Positions 1 to 8,106 of a DNA stretch of 9,938 nucleotides are shown here, piece by piece (the stretch's first letter is position 1; each line of letters begins with the position of its first letter). The stretch is from Bacteroides sp. (GTDB lineage Bacteria; Bacteroidota; Bacteroidia; Bacteroidales; GCA-2748055): positions 1-9,938 of the forward strand of contig DSDZ01000427.1 in NCBI GenBank assembly GCA_011048475.1, given 5' to 3'. The notes beneath the pieces are model-generated. The model did no database searches, was not told where the DNA came from, and saw only the letters and a program-made list of their open reading frames with translations. The position numbers and the translations under genes are program-made.

Positions 1-1671
1 ATCATAGAATGTGTCCCCAATTTCAGCGAGGGGAGGGATATGGAGGTCATCCGGCAGATCACCGGCCGGATCGAATCGGTAGACGGGGTCAAATTGCTAG
101 ATGTGGATCCCGGCAGGGCGACCAACCGGACGGTGGTCACGTTCGTGGGAGCACCCGAGGCGGTCGTCGAGGCCGCTTTCCAGGCTGTGAAAAAGGCGGC
201 GGAACTGATCGATATGAGCAGGCACCACGGCGAGCACCCCCGTTTCGGGGCCACCGATGTCTGTCCCCTGGTGCCGGTTTCCGGGATTACCATGGAGGAA
301 ACGGTGGATTATGCCAGGAAGCTGGCGGAACGGATCGGGAAAGAGGTGAAGATCCCGGTGTACTGTTACGAAAATGCAGCATACGCACCACAGCGGAAGA
401 ACCTGGCCACGGTCAGGGCCGGTGAATACGAGGGGCTGAAGGACAAATTGCAGACAGACGGGGGGAAACCGGATTTCGGTCCCCCGGAGTTTGTCCCCCG
501 TACCGGGGCCATTGCCGTTGGAGCAAGGGACTTCCTGGTGGCATACAACGTGAACCTGAACACCACTTCCACCCGGAGGGCCAACGCCATTGCCTTTGAC
601 GTGCGGGAAAAGGGCCGGGCAAAACGCAGGGGGAATCCAATTACCGGGGAGGTTGTCAAAGACAGCAAGGGGAATCCGGTGATGATCCCCGGTACACTGA
701 AGGAAGTGAAGGCCATCGGGTGGTTCATCGAGGAATACGGGGTGGCACAGATCTCCATGAACCTGACCAACATTTCGGTCACCCCCATTCATCTTGCTTT
801 CGACGAGGTGTGCAAAAGAGCCGATGCAAGGGGGGTCCGGGTGACCGGTTCGGAGCTGGTGGGGCTGGTCCCCCTCAGCGCCATGCTGGAAGCAGGCCGC
901 TATTTTCTGAGGAAACAGCAGCGCTCCACTGGGGTTTCTGACAGCGAGCTGATCAAGATCGCCGTGAAGTCCATGGGCCTGGATGAACTACACCCCTTCA
1001 ATCCGGAAGAGAAAATCATCGAATACAGGCTGAGGGATCGGGGTGAAAAAAACCTGGCCGATCTGACCGTTCGGGGATTCATGGAAGAGACCGCTTCGGA
1101 ATCCCCTGCCCCCGGTGGCGGATCGGTCAGTGCATACATGGGTGCCCTGGGTGCTGCCCTGGCCACCATGGTCGCCAATCTGAGCTCCCATAAAAGGGGG
1201 TGGGACGACCGATGGGAAGAGTTTTCGGACTGGGCCGACAGGGGCAAACTGATCCAGGAGAAACTGCTTCGCCTGGTGGACGAAGATACCCGGGCCTTCA
1301 ACGGGATCCTGGAAGCCTTCAGGATGCCAAAAGGAACGAAGGAGGAGAAAAAACTGCGGGAATCGGCCGTCGAGAAGGCGACCGTCCATGCCATCCGGGT
1401 GCCGTTTGAAGTCATGGTCACCGCCTATCAGGGCTATGAGGTGGCAGAGGCGATGGTGCGGTTTGGAAATCCCGGGAGTGTCACCGACGCAGGTGTTGGT
1501 GCCCTCGCACTGCATGCCGGAATCGAGGGGTCCTGGCTGAATGTGCAGGTCAATGCCACCGATGTGAAAGCGCTTCCCGAAGTGCAGGAAATCCTCGACT
1601 CCGGTGAGAAGTTGCTGAGAAGGTCCCTGGAGATGAAGGATCAGATCATGGACCTGATCCGTATTAAATAA
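1..1671 (+). CDS. ftcD: Bifunctional glutamate formimidoyltransferase / formimidotetrahydrofolate cyclodeaminase (5' partial)
   Basis: This cytoplasmic enzyme moves the formimino group of N-formimino-L-glutamate, the product of histidine degradation, to tetrahydrofolate. Its second domain then deaminates the product to 5,10-methenyl-THF and ammonia. The frame is already open at base 1 with IIECVPNFSEGRD, the standard N-terminus of the family, so only about three codons lie upstream; the ATG at 40 is internal. The transferase domain covers roughly residues 1-330 of the visible protein. It has the DVDPGRATNRTV segment and GEHPRFGATDVCP, whose His (bases 235-237) aligns with the catalytic His82 of mammalian FTCD. 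The cyclodeaminase domain (about 345-556) has APGGGSV and LVDEDTRAF, the latter aligning with the active-site Asp region of the mammalian enzyme. The 556 visible residues match the fused, full-length form. No promoter is in the window. The stop is followed at once by the protease gene, so co-transcription is possible. The family call is firm. Confidence 0.97.
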   Translation: MIECVPNFSEGRDMEVIRQITGRIESVDGVKLLDVDPGRATNRTVVTFVGAPEAVVEAAFQAVKKAAELIDMSRHHGEHPRFGATDVCPLVPVSGITMEETVDYARKLAERIGKEVKIPVYCYENAAYAPQRKNLATVRAGEYEGLKDKLQTDGGKPDFGPPEFVPRTGAIAVGARDFLVAYNVNLNTTSTRRANAIAFDVREKGRAKRRGNPITGEVVKDSKGNPVMIPGTLKEVKAIGWFIEEYGVAQISMNLTNISVTPIHLAFDEVCKRADARGVRVTGSELVGLVPLSAMLEAGRYFLRKQQRSTGVSDSELIKIAVKSMGLDELHPFNPEEKIIEYRLRDRGEKNLADLTVRGFMEETASESPAPGGGSVSAYMGALGAALATMVANLSSHKRGWDDRWEEFSDWADRGKLIQEKLLRLVDEDTRAFNGILEAFRMPKGTKEEKKLRESAVEKATVHAIRVPFEVMVTAYQGYEVAEAMVRFGNPGSVTDAGVGALALHAGIEGSWLNVQVNATDVKALPEVQEILDSGEKLLRRSLEMKDQIMDLIRIK

Positions 1672-1674
1672 TTG

Positions 1675-4600
1675 ATGACTACCCGTATGAAGCGTCTGAT
1701 CCTCCTGGTTTTTCTTTCAGGTTGCGTGACCGGCCTGGTTGCACAGGTCTATCTGACCGGGAAGGAATCCGTGGAACAGCGGCGCAGGGCCACCCTCTCC
1801 CTTTCCCCGGATCCGGAGAAGATCAGTGCCGAGCAATTTGCTGAAGAGGCAGGTCTGACCGTCCGGCGGGTATATCCGGAGGGCAGGGTGGTGGAGATCC
1901 GGGGGCGGAATCCCAACGGGGTGCCCGAGTACCTGACGACACACAATCTGAACGCCGCCAAAACCATCTCCACACAGATGGTCTGGGAAGGAGGAGGTGC
2001 TGGATACGGACTTTCGGGTGCGGGGATCGTGGTGGGATTCTGGGACGGTGGTGTGTTCCGGAGCACGCACGCGGAATTCGATGAACGGGCCAGGATCATC
2101 GACACTCAGGCCGACACCATCGGACATGCCACCCATGTGGCGGGGACGGTCGGTGCGGCTGGTATCAATGCCAGGGCGAAAGGAATGGCCGGAAGTGCCT
2201 TTCTGGAGGGGTACGACTGGGACAACGACATCAGGGAGATGGGAATCGCCGCCGGGGCGGGACTCCTGCTTTCTAACCATTCATACGGGTACATCACGGG
2301 ATGGGACTACAACAGTGAAAGGGAGCGGTGGGAATGGTACGGGGATGTCCGGCTGAGCAGGGAGGAGGATTACCTTTTCGGGTTCTATCACCGGGAAACG
2401 CAGGAATATGACAGGGTGGCCCATGAGAATCCCTTTTACCTGATCGTCAAGTCGGCCGGGAACGACAGGGGAGAGGGGCCCTCGCCGGGGGCCGCGCATT
2501 ATGTCTTCGAGAACGGGGAATGGACCCTTTCCACCGAGGTGCGGCAGAAAGACGGGGGGATCGAGGGCTTCGACTCCATGGGTCCGGTCGGAAACGCAAA
2601 GAACATCCTGGTGGTGGGAGCCATCCAGGACCTCCCCGACGGATACCTGGGAAGGGAAAATGTTCTGGTCACCGATTTTTCCACCTTCGGTCCCACGGAT
2701 GACGGCAGGATCAAGCCCGACATTGTGGCAAACGGGGTGGCGCTCTATTCGGCCTGGTCGGGAAACGACAGGGAATACAGGAACAGCAGCGGAACTTCCA
2801 TGTCGGCCCCGGGCATCACCGGATCGCTGGCGCTTCTGCAGGAACTGCACTACAGCCTGGACAGCACATATCTCACCTCGGCCGAATTGAAAGGGCTCGT
2901 TCTCCAAACAGCCGATGATGCGGGGAACCCGGGTCCGGATTACAAATTCGGCTGGGGGGTCATGAATACCCTGTCCGCGGCCGACCTGCTCGCTGATCCG
3001 GCATTTGACCATGTCCGCCGGATCACGCTGGCCGAGGATCAGCAATACAGCATCCGGCTGTTCTCGGAAGGGACGCTCCCGGTGAAAGTCACCCTCTGCT
3101 GGACCGATCCGCCCGGGTTGTATTCCGAGCCTGAACTCGATCCTGTGAACCGGATCCTGGTCAATGATCTGGACCTGAGACTGGTCAGGGAAGCGGACGG
3201 AGAGGTGTTCATGCCCTGGGTGCTGGATCCCCTGCATCCGGAAAATGTTGCTTCCACGGGCGACAACCGTCTGGACAATGTGGAGCAGATCCTGCTGGAG
3301 AACCCGGAAAAAGGATTCTATACGATCACCGCCTCCCACAAGGAGTCTCTGCAGGAAAATGCACAGGACTTCGGACTGGTCGTTTCGGGAATGGAGGAGG
3401 AGTATTATGCGTCGGGTCTGACGGAACTGAACGGCAACAACGGGGAATTCATCCTTACCTCCGCTCCGGAATACCTGCCTGACATGAATGCGGGATGGCT
3501 GATCCTGCCGGAGAACAACCTTCCGGTGCGGCTCTATTTTGATTATTTTTCCACGGAACCCGGAAACGACAGGTTGTTCGTTTATGACGGGACGGACCAT
3601 AAGGCGCCCCTGCTGGCCACCCTTGAAGGAGCCCCTGACCTGCAAACCGCTGAATTCATTTCCACATCGGGAGCCCTTTTTCTCCGGTTCATTTCCGATG
3701 AACAGCGTCAGGATACAGGATTCAGGGCCGTCTATTGCACCGTTCCCCCGGAAAGCACTCCCCGGATCCAGGGAGAGCCTTACCCGTGCGAGGGCAGCGA
3801 ATCGCTTTATATGGCTTCCGGTGTTCCGGGGGCAAGGTTTGTCTGGACTCCGCCTTCCGGGTGGACCTGGCAGGAAACCGGCGACCGCGGGATCACCCTC
3901 TCCATCGGGACCGGTCCCGGTACCCTGGGGGTAAGACCGGTGAACCGCTGCGGGGAGGGCCGGGATGCTTGGCTGGTGCTCTCCCCGCTCGATACGGTCC
4001 CCTTCGTTTACAGCTACGTGGCCGACACGGTCCCCTGTGCGGGAACGGTCACTTTCGCGGAGGTGAATAGTTTGCCCGGGGCAAAGTACGAATGGGTATT
4101 CCCGGGCGACTGGCTCGGCAGCAGTACGGGAAACCGGCTTGATTACATTCCGGGCAGGGAATCCGGCACCATCGAGGTCAGTGCAAGGAATGCCTGTGGC
4201 CCGGGCGACACCCTGCAGATTCCAATAGCAGTGAAAGATGTTCCGGATGAGAGCCGGATCCTTACCAGTCGCGACAGTCCCTGCGCCATGTCGGAACAGA
4301 AATTCTATGTCAGTGCAGAACCCGGCCACACCTACCGGTGGGAAGCGGGAGCGGGATGGTCCATTCTCTCGGATCCCGGGGGGGATACCGTACTGGTTGC
4401 TGTGGGAAATGAATCCAGGCGGCTGGCGGTGGAGGTGACCAACAAGTGCGGCGCCACCGAAACCAGCAAATTTTTTACGGTCTCCCCGGCTCCCGATGAG
4501 CCGCTGGTCAGGGTGGAAAAAAGCGAGATCGAGGAATATAAGCTTTTAAGGATCAGCAACGCATCCAGTTTCACCGGATTCCAGTGGTACCGCGACAATG

Positions 4601-4962
4601 AAGAGATACCCGGTTCAATCGCCACAGCGGCGGAATATATCGCCTACCTGCCAGGCACCTACACCGTAAGCGTAACCAACAGTGCGGGTTGTGAATACAG
4701 GCAGACTCCGGGGGAAGGGATCCGGATCCAGCAGCACAGCCAGATGTATAATGCCTACCAGGGGGGAGATGGGAAAATCGTGGTGATCAACGCCACCAAT
4801 TTCTCCGCCACCGCCAACATCTACCATTATTCAGGAAAACTGGTCAGGATTGCCGCCATCGCTCCCGGTTACAACGAGATCAGCTTCGGACGAAAGGGAG
4901 CTTACATCATCTCGGTCACCGGTCCCCAGAACAGACGGACAATCAGGCTGTTTACACAATAA
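1675..4962 (+). CDS. Secreted S8 (subtilisin/KP-43-like) serine protease with CUB, PKD-like and T9SS sorting domains
   Basis: A predicted secreted or surface-attached endopeptidase of 1095 residues. The signal peptide is at about residues 5-23, followed by a short propeptide-like region. The S8 domain (about 100-435) has the full catalytic set: Asp124 in GFWDGG, His151 in HATHVAGT (Ala replaces the usual Gly), oxyanion Asn263 in SAGNDRG and Ser375 in GTSMSAP. Residues about 440-570 resemble the KP-43 C-terminal beta-barrel (VNDLDLRL, then DNVEQI and GFYTI). A CUB-like domain follows (about 575-690; GNDRLFVYDG). Three PKD-like modules have Cys pairs 705/759, 788/841 and 870/925. An Ig-like module (about 945-1015; FQWYRDNEEIPGS) precedes a type-A-like T9SS sorting domain (about 1024-1095; GYNEIS, GAYIISV), which implies outer-membrane export by T9SS. 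The start is uncertain: TTG at 1672 directly follows the ftcD stop, ATG 1675 is used here, and ATG 1687 would give a more typical MKRLILL signal peptide. The natural substrate is unknown. Confidence 0.94.
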   Translation: MTTRMKRLILLVFLSGCVTGLVAQVYLTGKESVEQRRRATLSLSPDPEKISAEQFAEEAGLTVRRVYPEGRVVEIRGRNPNGVPEYLTTHNLNAAKTISTQMVWEGGGAGYGLSGAGIVVGFWDGGVFRSTHAEFDERARIIDTQADTIGHATHVAGTVGAAGINARAKGMAGSAFLEGYDWDNDIREMGIAAGAGLLLSNHSYGYITGWDYNSERERWEWYGDVRLSREEDYLFGFYHRETQEYDRVAHENPFYLIVKSAGNDRGEGPSPGAAHYVFENGEWTLSTEVRQKDGGIEGFDSMGPVGNAKNILVVGAIQDLPDGYLGRENVLVTDFSTFGPTDDGRIKPDIVANGVALYSAWSGNDREYRNSSGTSMSAPGITGSLALLQELHYSLDSTYLTSAELKGLVLQTADDAGNPGPDYKFGWGVMNTLSAADLLADPAFDHVRRITLAEDQQYSIRLFSEGTLPVKVTLCWTDPPGLYSEPELDPVNRILVNDLDLRLVREADGEVFMPWVLDPLHPENVASTGDNRLDNVEQILLENPEKGFYTITASHKESLQENAQDFGLVVSGMEEEYYASGLTELNGNNGEFILTSAPEYLPDMNAGWLILPENNLPVRLYFDYFSTEPGNDRLFVYDGTDHKAPLLATLEGAPDLQTAEFISTSGALFLRFISDEQRQDTGFRAVYCTVPPESTPRIQGEPYPCEGSESLYMASGVPGARFVWTPPSGWTWQETGDRGITLSIGTGPGTLGVRPVNRCGEGRDAWLVLSPLDTVPFVYSYVADTVPCAGTVTFAEVNSLPGAKYEWVFPGDWLGSSTGNRLDYIPGRESGTIEVSARNACGPGDTLQIPIAVKDVPDESRILTSRDSPCAMSEQKFYVSAEPGHTYRWEAGAGWSILSDPGGDTVLVAVGNESRRLAVEVTNKCGATETSKFFTVSPAPDEPLVRVEKSEIEEYKLLRISNASSFTGFQWYRDNEEIPGSIATAAEYIAYLPGTYTVSVTNSAGCEYRQTPGEGIRIQQHSQMYNAYQGGDGKIVVINATNFSATANIYHYSGKLVRIAAIAPGYNEISFGRKGAYIISVTGPQNRRTIRLFTQ

Positions 4963-5006
4963 TCAGACCGTTTTACCAAAAAAAGGAGAATTTATGTTTT
5001 TTAACT

Positions 5007-5039
5007 TTTGTTCACTTTTGTTTTTTTTTTATAGTTTTG
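5007..5039 (+). promoter_or_regulatory. Bacteroidota-type promoter for the susCD-like operon
   Basis: TTTG at 5007-5010 is followed after 21 bp by TAGTTTTG at 5032-5039. This is a full match to the Bacteroides housekeeping sigma pattern (TTTG at -33, TAnnTTTG at -7, spacer 19-21 bp). It lies in the only AT-rich gap of the window, which includes a run of ten T at 5021-5030. Transcription would begin near 5046 and leave a leader of about 58 nt before the SusC start. A second TTTG at 5017-5020 is too close to the -7 box to serve. No operator repeat or riboswitch-like fold was recognised in the leader. Confidence 0.68.
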
Positions 5040-5103
5040 ACGGGCATAGTCATCGCATGCTTTGGAATTTAGAGTCTTTTATTAAACCTAAAACACATAA
5101 TCT

Positions 5104-8088
5104 ATGAAAAGATTAACGATTCTGTTGACACTCCTTGTATCTGTAAGTCTCGGACTTCAGGCACAGGGGCTTCAGATCACTGGTAGCGTGATCAGTGCTG
5201 AGGACGGTTCACCCCTGCCGGGTGTATCCGTGGTGGTGAAAGGCACGACGGTGGGTACTGTGACCGACTTTGACGGGAATTACAGCATCACGGTTCCCCA
5301 GGGAGCCAATACACTTGTCTTCTCGTTTGTGGGGATGCGGACCCAGGAAGTCGCCATCGGTGAATCCGCGATCCTGGATGTGGTCATGGAGACCGATGCC
5401 GTCCGGATGGACGAGGTGGTCGTGATCGGATACGGCACCTCTACCCGGGAGGCAAGCACCGGTTCGGTAGGTGTTGTTCAGAGTGACGAGATCCAGGACA
5501 TTCCTGAGCTCAGTTTCGACAAGATGCTTGCCGGTAAGGTGGCCGGTGTCCATGTGACTTCCCAGTCCGGACAGCCGGGTGCAGCCACCCAGATGCGGAT
5601 ACGGGGGATCAGCTCCCTCAATGCGGGGACAGAGCCTCTCTACATTGTGGACGGGATCCCTGTGATGTCGGGCGACCATACTTATTTTACGAACACCGGG
5701 AATGCCCTGGCAAGTATCAATCCCAACGACATCGAGTCCATCTCCATCCTGAAGGATGCGGCTGCGGCCTCCATTTACGGATCGCGTGCCGCAAACGGTG
5801 TGGTGATCATTACCACAAAAAGTGGTGCGGCCGGAAAATCGAAGGTGAACTTCAAAGCCTCCTACGGGATCTCCAGCCTGGCCAACGACAATAATTTCGA
5901 CATCCTTACCCCGGAACAGCTCGTCGATTACAGGCGCGCTGCCATGGTCAACTCGGGAATGGATCCAGACGATCCCAGCAATCCTTACTATACCCCGTAC
6001 AGCCTGCTGGAGCAACCCATGAACAACTGGATGAAAGCTGTAACCCGATATGGCAATCTCCAGGACTATGAGCTGTCGGTCTCGGGCGGAGACGATAAGA
6101 CAAGGCACTATACATCGGCCGCATACGGAAACAATGAAGGTGTATTCTACGGGGTGGATTTCAAGAAATACCAGTTAAGGTCCAATATCGACCATTCCAT
6201 CACCGACCGTTTGCGGATGGGGGTCAAGCTGAATGCGTACCATTCGGAGCAGAACGATGTGGCCATGCAGAGCCTCTATTATGTGAACCCCATTTTTGCC
6301 GCCTGCGGGATCCTGCCCTGGACACCCATTAAAAACGAGGACGGCACCTACAACCTGACCATTCCCGAATGGGCCAACAGCAACCCGCTTGCCACGGCCG
6401 AGCATGACGACCAGTGGGAATACCAGAACAACCTGATGGGAACCGGATATGTGGAGTGGGAGCCCATCCCCGGATTGAAGTTCAAATCCAACAATTCGAT
6501 CAAGTACATCGACGGGGAGGGACGCAGGTACTGGTCGCCCGAAGCCGATTTCTCCGGGACCGCCACGCTGCAGACTTCCAGGACCAAGTACAGGGGGATC
6601 ACCACCTCCAATACGGCTACCTACACCAAGTATTTCAACAACCACAACATCAATTTGCTGGCCGGTTTCGAAGCCACTGATTACAAGGAGAACGACTATT
6701 ATATCTATTCCCGGAACGTGGATCCCAACATCCCGTTCCCGAACACATCCACAGCTGCGGATGATGAGGGGGACTATGGAGAATCCGACTTCGCACTGGC
6801 TTCTTTTTTCGGGATCCTTGACTATAACTTCGACAGCAGGTATTACCTGCGTGCCAGCATCCGGACAGACGGAAGCTCTCGTTTCGGGGCCAACAACCGC
6901 TGGGGGACTTTCTACTCGGTGGGATTGAGCTGGAACCTGCACAATGAAGCATTCCTGGAGAACATTAACGCGATCAATCTGCTGAAGGTCCGTGCCAGTT
7001 ACGGGATCAGCGGAAACGACCGGATCGGGGACTACGAGCACTGGGGCGTTTACAGTTCCAGGGAATACAACTCGGTATCCGGGATGGCACCGGACCGTCC
7101 GGCCAACCCTGACCTGACGTGGGAATTGAACACATCTTATAATGCGGGTGTCGACTTCGGATTGTTCAACCGCGTGACGGGGACCATCGAATACTATTAC
7201 AGGCTGACCAGCGACATGTTGCTGGATGTTCCCCTGTCCTATACTTCCGGTTTTGCCAGCCTGAGGCAGAATGTGGGAGAGCTGAAGAACACGGGGATCG
7301 AGGCCCTGGTGAATGTGAACCTCCTCTCCGGGACTGTCCGTTGGAACGTGGGTGCCAATATCGCTGCCAACCGCAGTGAGATCCTGGACCTGGCCGGTCA
7401 GGATGAGATTATCAGCGGCCGACTGATCCACAGGGTAGGCGAGAGCCTGTACAATTATTACCTGTACGATTTTGCCGGAGTGAACCCGGTGAACGGGGAG
7501 GCCCTCTGGTACAACCATCCGAATCCGGATGATCCCGATGAAAAAGTGCTTACCAATCTCTATTCCGAAGCGACCAAGATCATCGCAGGTTCGCCGGAAC
7601 CGAAAATCCTGGGCGGGATCAACACCGATCTTTCATGGAACGGACTGGCCCTTTCGATCAACCTGGAATACAAATACGGGAACAAAGTGAGCGTGGAGGA
7701 GCTCCACTACCTGGCCTCCGACGGATACTGGTTCGGCAACAACCAGGTGAACACGGTGCTGGATTACTGGAAGGAGCCGGGCGACATCACCAAAACCCCC
7801 AAACCGCTCGTGTACAACACGACCAACTCCAACGGGTATTACAATACCAGGTATATGTATGATGGTTCTTATCTGAGGATCAAGAACGTTACGCTCTCCT
7901 ATTCTCTGCCGTCCAGCATTGTGAGCAAGATAAAGCTGGCAAACCTGAGGATCTATGGAAGTGCCGTGAATGCCTACACGTTCCATAACGTTGATTTCTG
8001 GGATCCTGAGAGGGGTGTCTCGGGGCTTGAATTTGGAATGTATCCGATGTCAAAGAGCTTTGTCGTCGGGCTTGATCTCACATTTTAA
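5104..8088 (+). CDS. SusC/RagA-family TonB-dependent outer-membrane transporter
   Basis: A 994-residue outer-membrane beta-barrel that should import ligands captured by its SusD-like lid, powered by TonB-ExbBD. The signal peptide is MKRLTILLTLLVSVSLGLQA with cleavage before Gln21. A carboxypeptidase-D regulatory-like domain follows (about 23-95; GSPLPGVSVVVKGT, TDFDGNYSI). The SusC signature MDEVVVIGYGT, which includes the putative TonB box, is at 102-112. The plug domain (about 115-240) has MRIRGISSLN, PLYIVDGIP, ILKDAAAASIYGSRAANGV and VIITTKSG. The rest is barrel, with the family segment TDGSSRFGANNRWGTFYSVG and a terminal Phe (FVVGLDLTF) suited to BAM recognition. There is no N-terminal STN domain, so it is not of the kind that signals to an anti-sigma factor. 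ATG 5104 gives the signal peptide directly. It leads the operon, 18 bp before the SusD gene. The family is certain. Whether the ligand is a glycan, peptide or something else cannot be read from the sequence. Confidence 0.98.
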   Translation: MKRLTILLTLLVSVSLGLQAQGLQITGSVISAEDGSPLPGVSVVVKGTTVGTVTDFDGNYSITVPQGANTLVFSFVGMRTQEVAIGESAILDVVMETDAVRMDEVVVIGYGTSTREASTGSVGVVQSDEIQDIPELSFDKMLAGKVAGVHVTSQSGQPGAATQMRIRGISSLNAGTEPLYIVDGIPVMSGDHTYFTNTGNALASINPNDIESISILKDAAAASIYGSRAANGVVIITTKSGAAGKSKVNFKASYGISSLANDNNFDILTPEQLVDYRRAAMVNSGMDPDDPSNPYYTPYSLLEQPMNNWMKAVTRYGNLQDYELSVSGGDDKTRHYTSAAYGNNEGVFYGVDFKKYQLRSNIDHSITDRLRMGVKLNAYHSEQNDVAMQSLYYVNPIFAACGILPWTPIKNEDGTYNLTIPEWANSNPLATAEHDDQWEYQNNLMGTGYVEWEPIPGLKFKSNNSIKYIDGEGRRYWSPEADFSGTATLQTSRTKYRGITTSNTATYTKYFNNHNINLLAGFEATDYKENDYYIYSRNVDPNIPFPNTSTAADDEGDYGESDFALASFFGILDYNFDSRYYLRASIRTDGSSRFGANNRWGTFYSVGLSWNLHNEAFLENINAINLLKVRASYGISGNDRIGDYEHWGVYSSREYNSVSGMAPDRPANPDLTWELNTSYNAGVDFGLFNRVTGTIEYYYRLTSDMLLDVPLSYTSGFASLRQNVGELKNTGIEALVNVNLLSGTVRWNVGANIAANRSEILDLAGQDEIISGRLIHRVGESLYNYYLYDFAGVNPVNGEALWYNHPNPDDPDEKVLTNLYSEATKIIAGSPEPKILGGINTDLSWNGLALSINLEYKYGNKVSVEELHYLASDGYWFGNNQVNTVLDYWKEPGDITKTPKPLVYNTTNSNGYYNTRYMYDGSYLRIKNVTLSYSLPSSIVSKIKLANLRIYGSAVNAYTFHNVDFWDPERGVSGLEFGMYPMSKSFVVGLDLTF

Positions 8089-8106
8089 CGTTTAAAATTT
8101 AGAAAG
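8089..8106 (+). promoter_or_regulatory. A-rich translation start context of the SusD gene
   Basis: The 18 bp between the SusC stop and ATG 8107 read as an A/T-rich stretch ending in TTTAGAAAG. There is no GGAG-type Shine-Dalgarno sequence, as is common in Bacteroidota. A near copy stands before the next gene (9565-9579). ATG 8110 is an equally possible start and would change the protein by one residue. Confidence 0.4.

Noticed and set aside
40..42. ATG 40 as the start of ftcD
   Set aside because: The frame is open to base 1 and the upstream codons encode the conserved IIECVPNFSEGRD, so the true start lies before the window.
9..425. 138-codon plus-strand frame overlapping ftcD in another phase
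   Set aside because: It is Arg/Gly-rich low-information translation; the overlapping FTCD frame has conserved motifs throughout.
2281..4329. 682-codon open frame on the minus strand opposite the protease gene
   Set aside because: The plus-strand frame has a complete catalytic triad and ordered domains. The minus frame lacks recognisable motifs and is the expected by-product of GC-rich codon use.
4978..5002. Possible rho-independent terminator after the protease gene
   Set aside because: The only pairing found is AAAAAA with TTTTTT across a 12-nt loop. There is no GC stem, so it is not convincing.
5021..5030. Run of ten T as a phase-variable tract
   Set aside because: It lies inside the promoter spacer and could alter spacing if it slipped, but one sequence gives no sign of length variation, so it is not claimed.
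5044..5060. GCAT...ATGC inverted repeat in the SusC leader as an operator
   Set aside because: The arms are only 4 bp, expected by chance in a gap of this size.
6175..7518. 447-codon minus-strand frame opposite the SusC gene
   Set aside because: It lies fully inside a certain SusC gene and its translation shows no family features.
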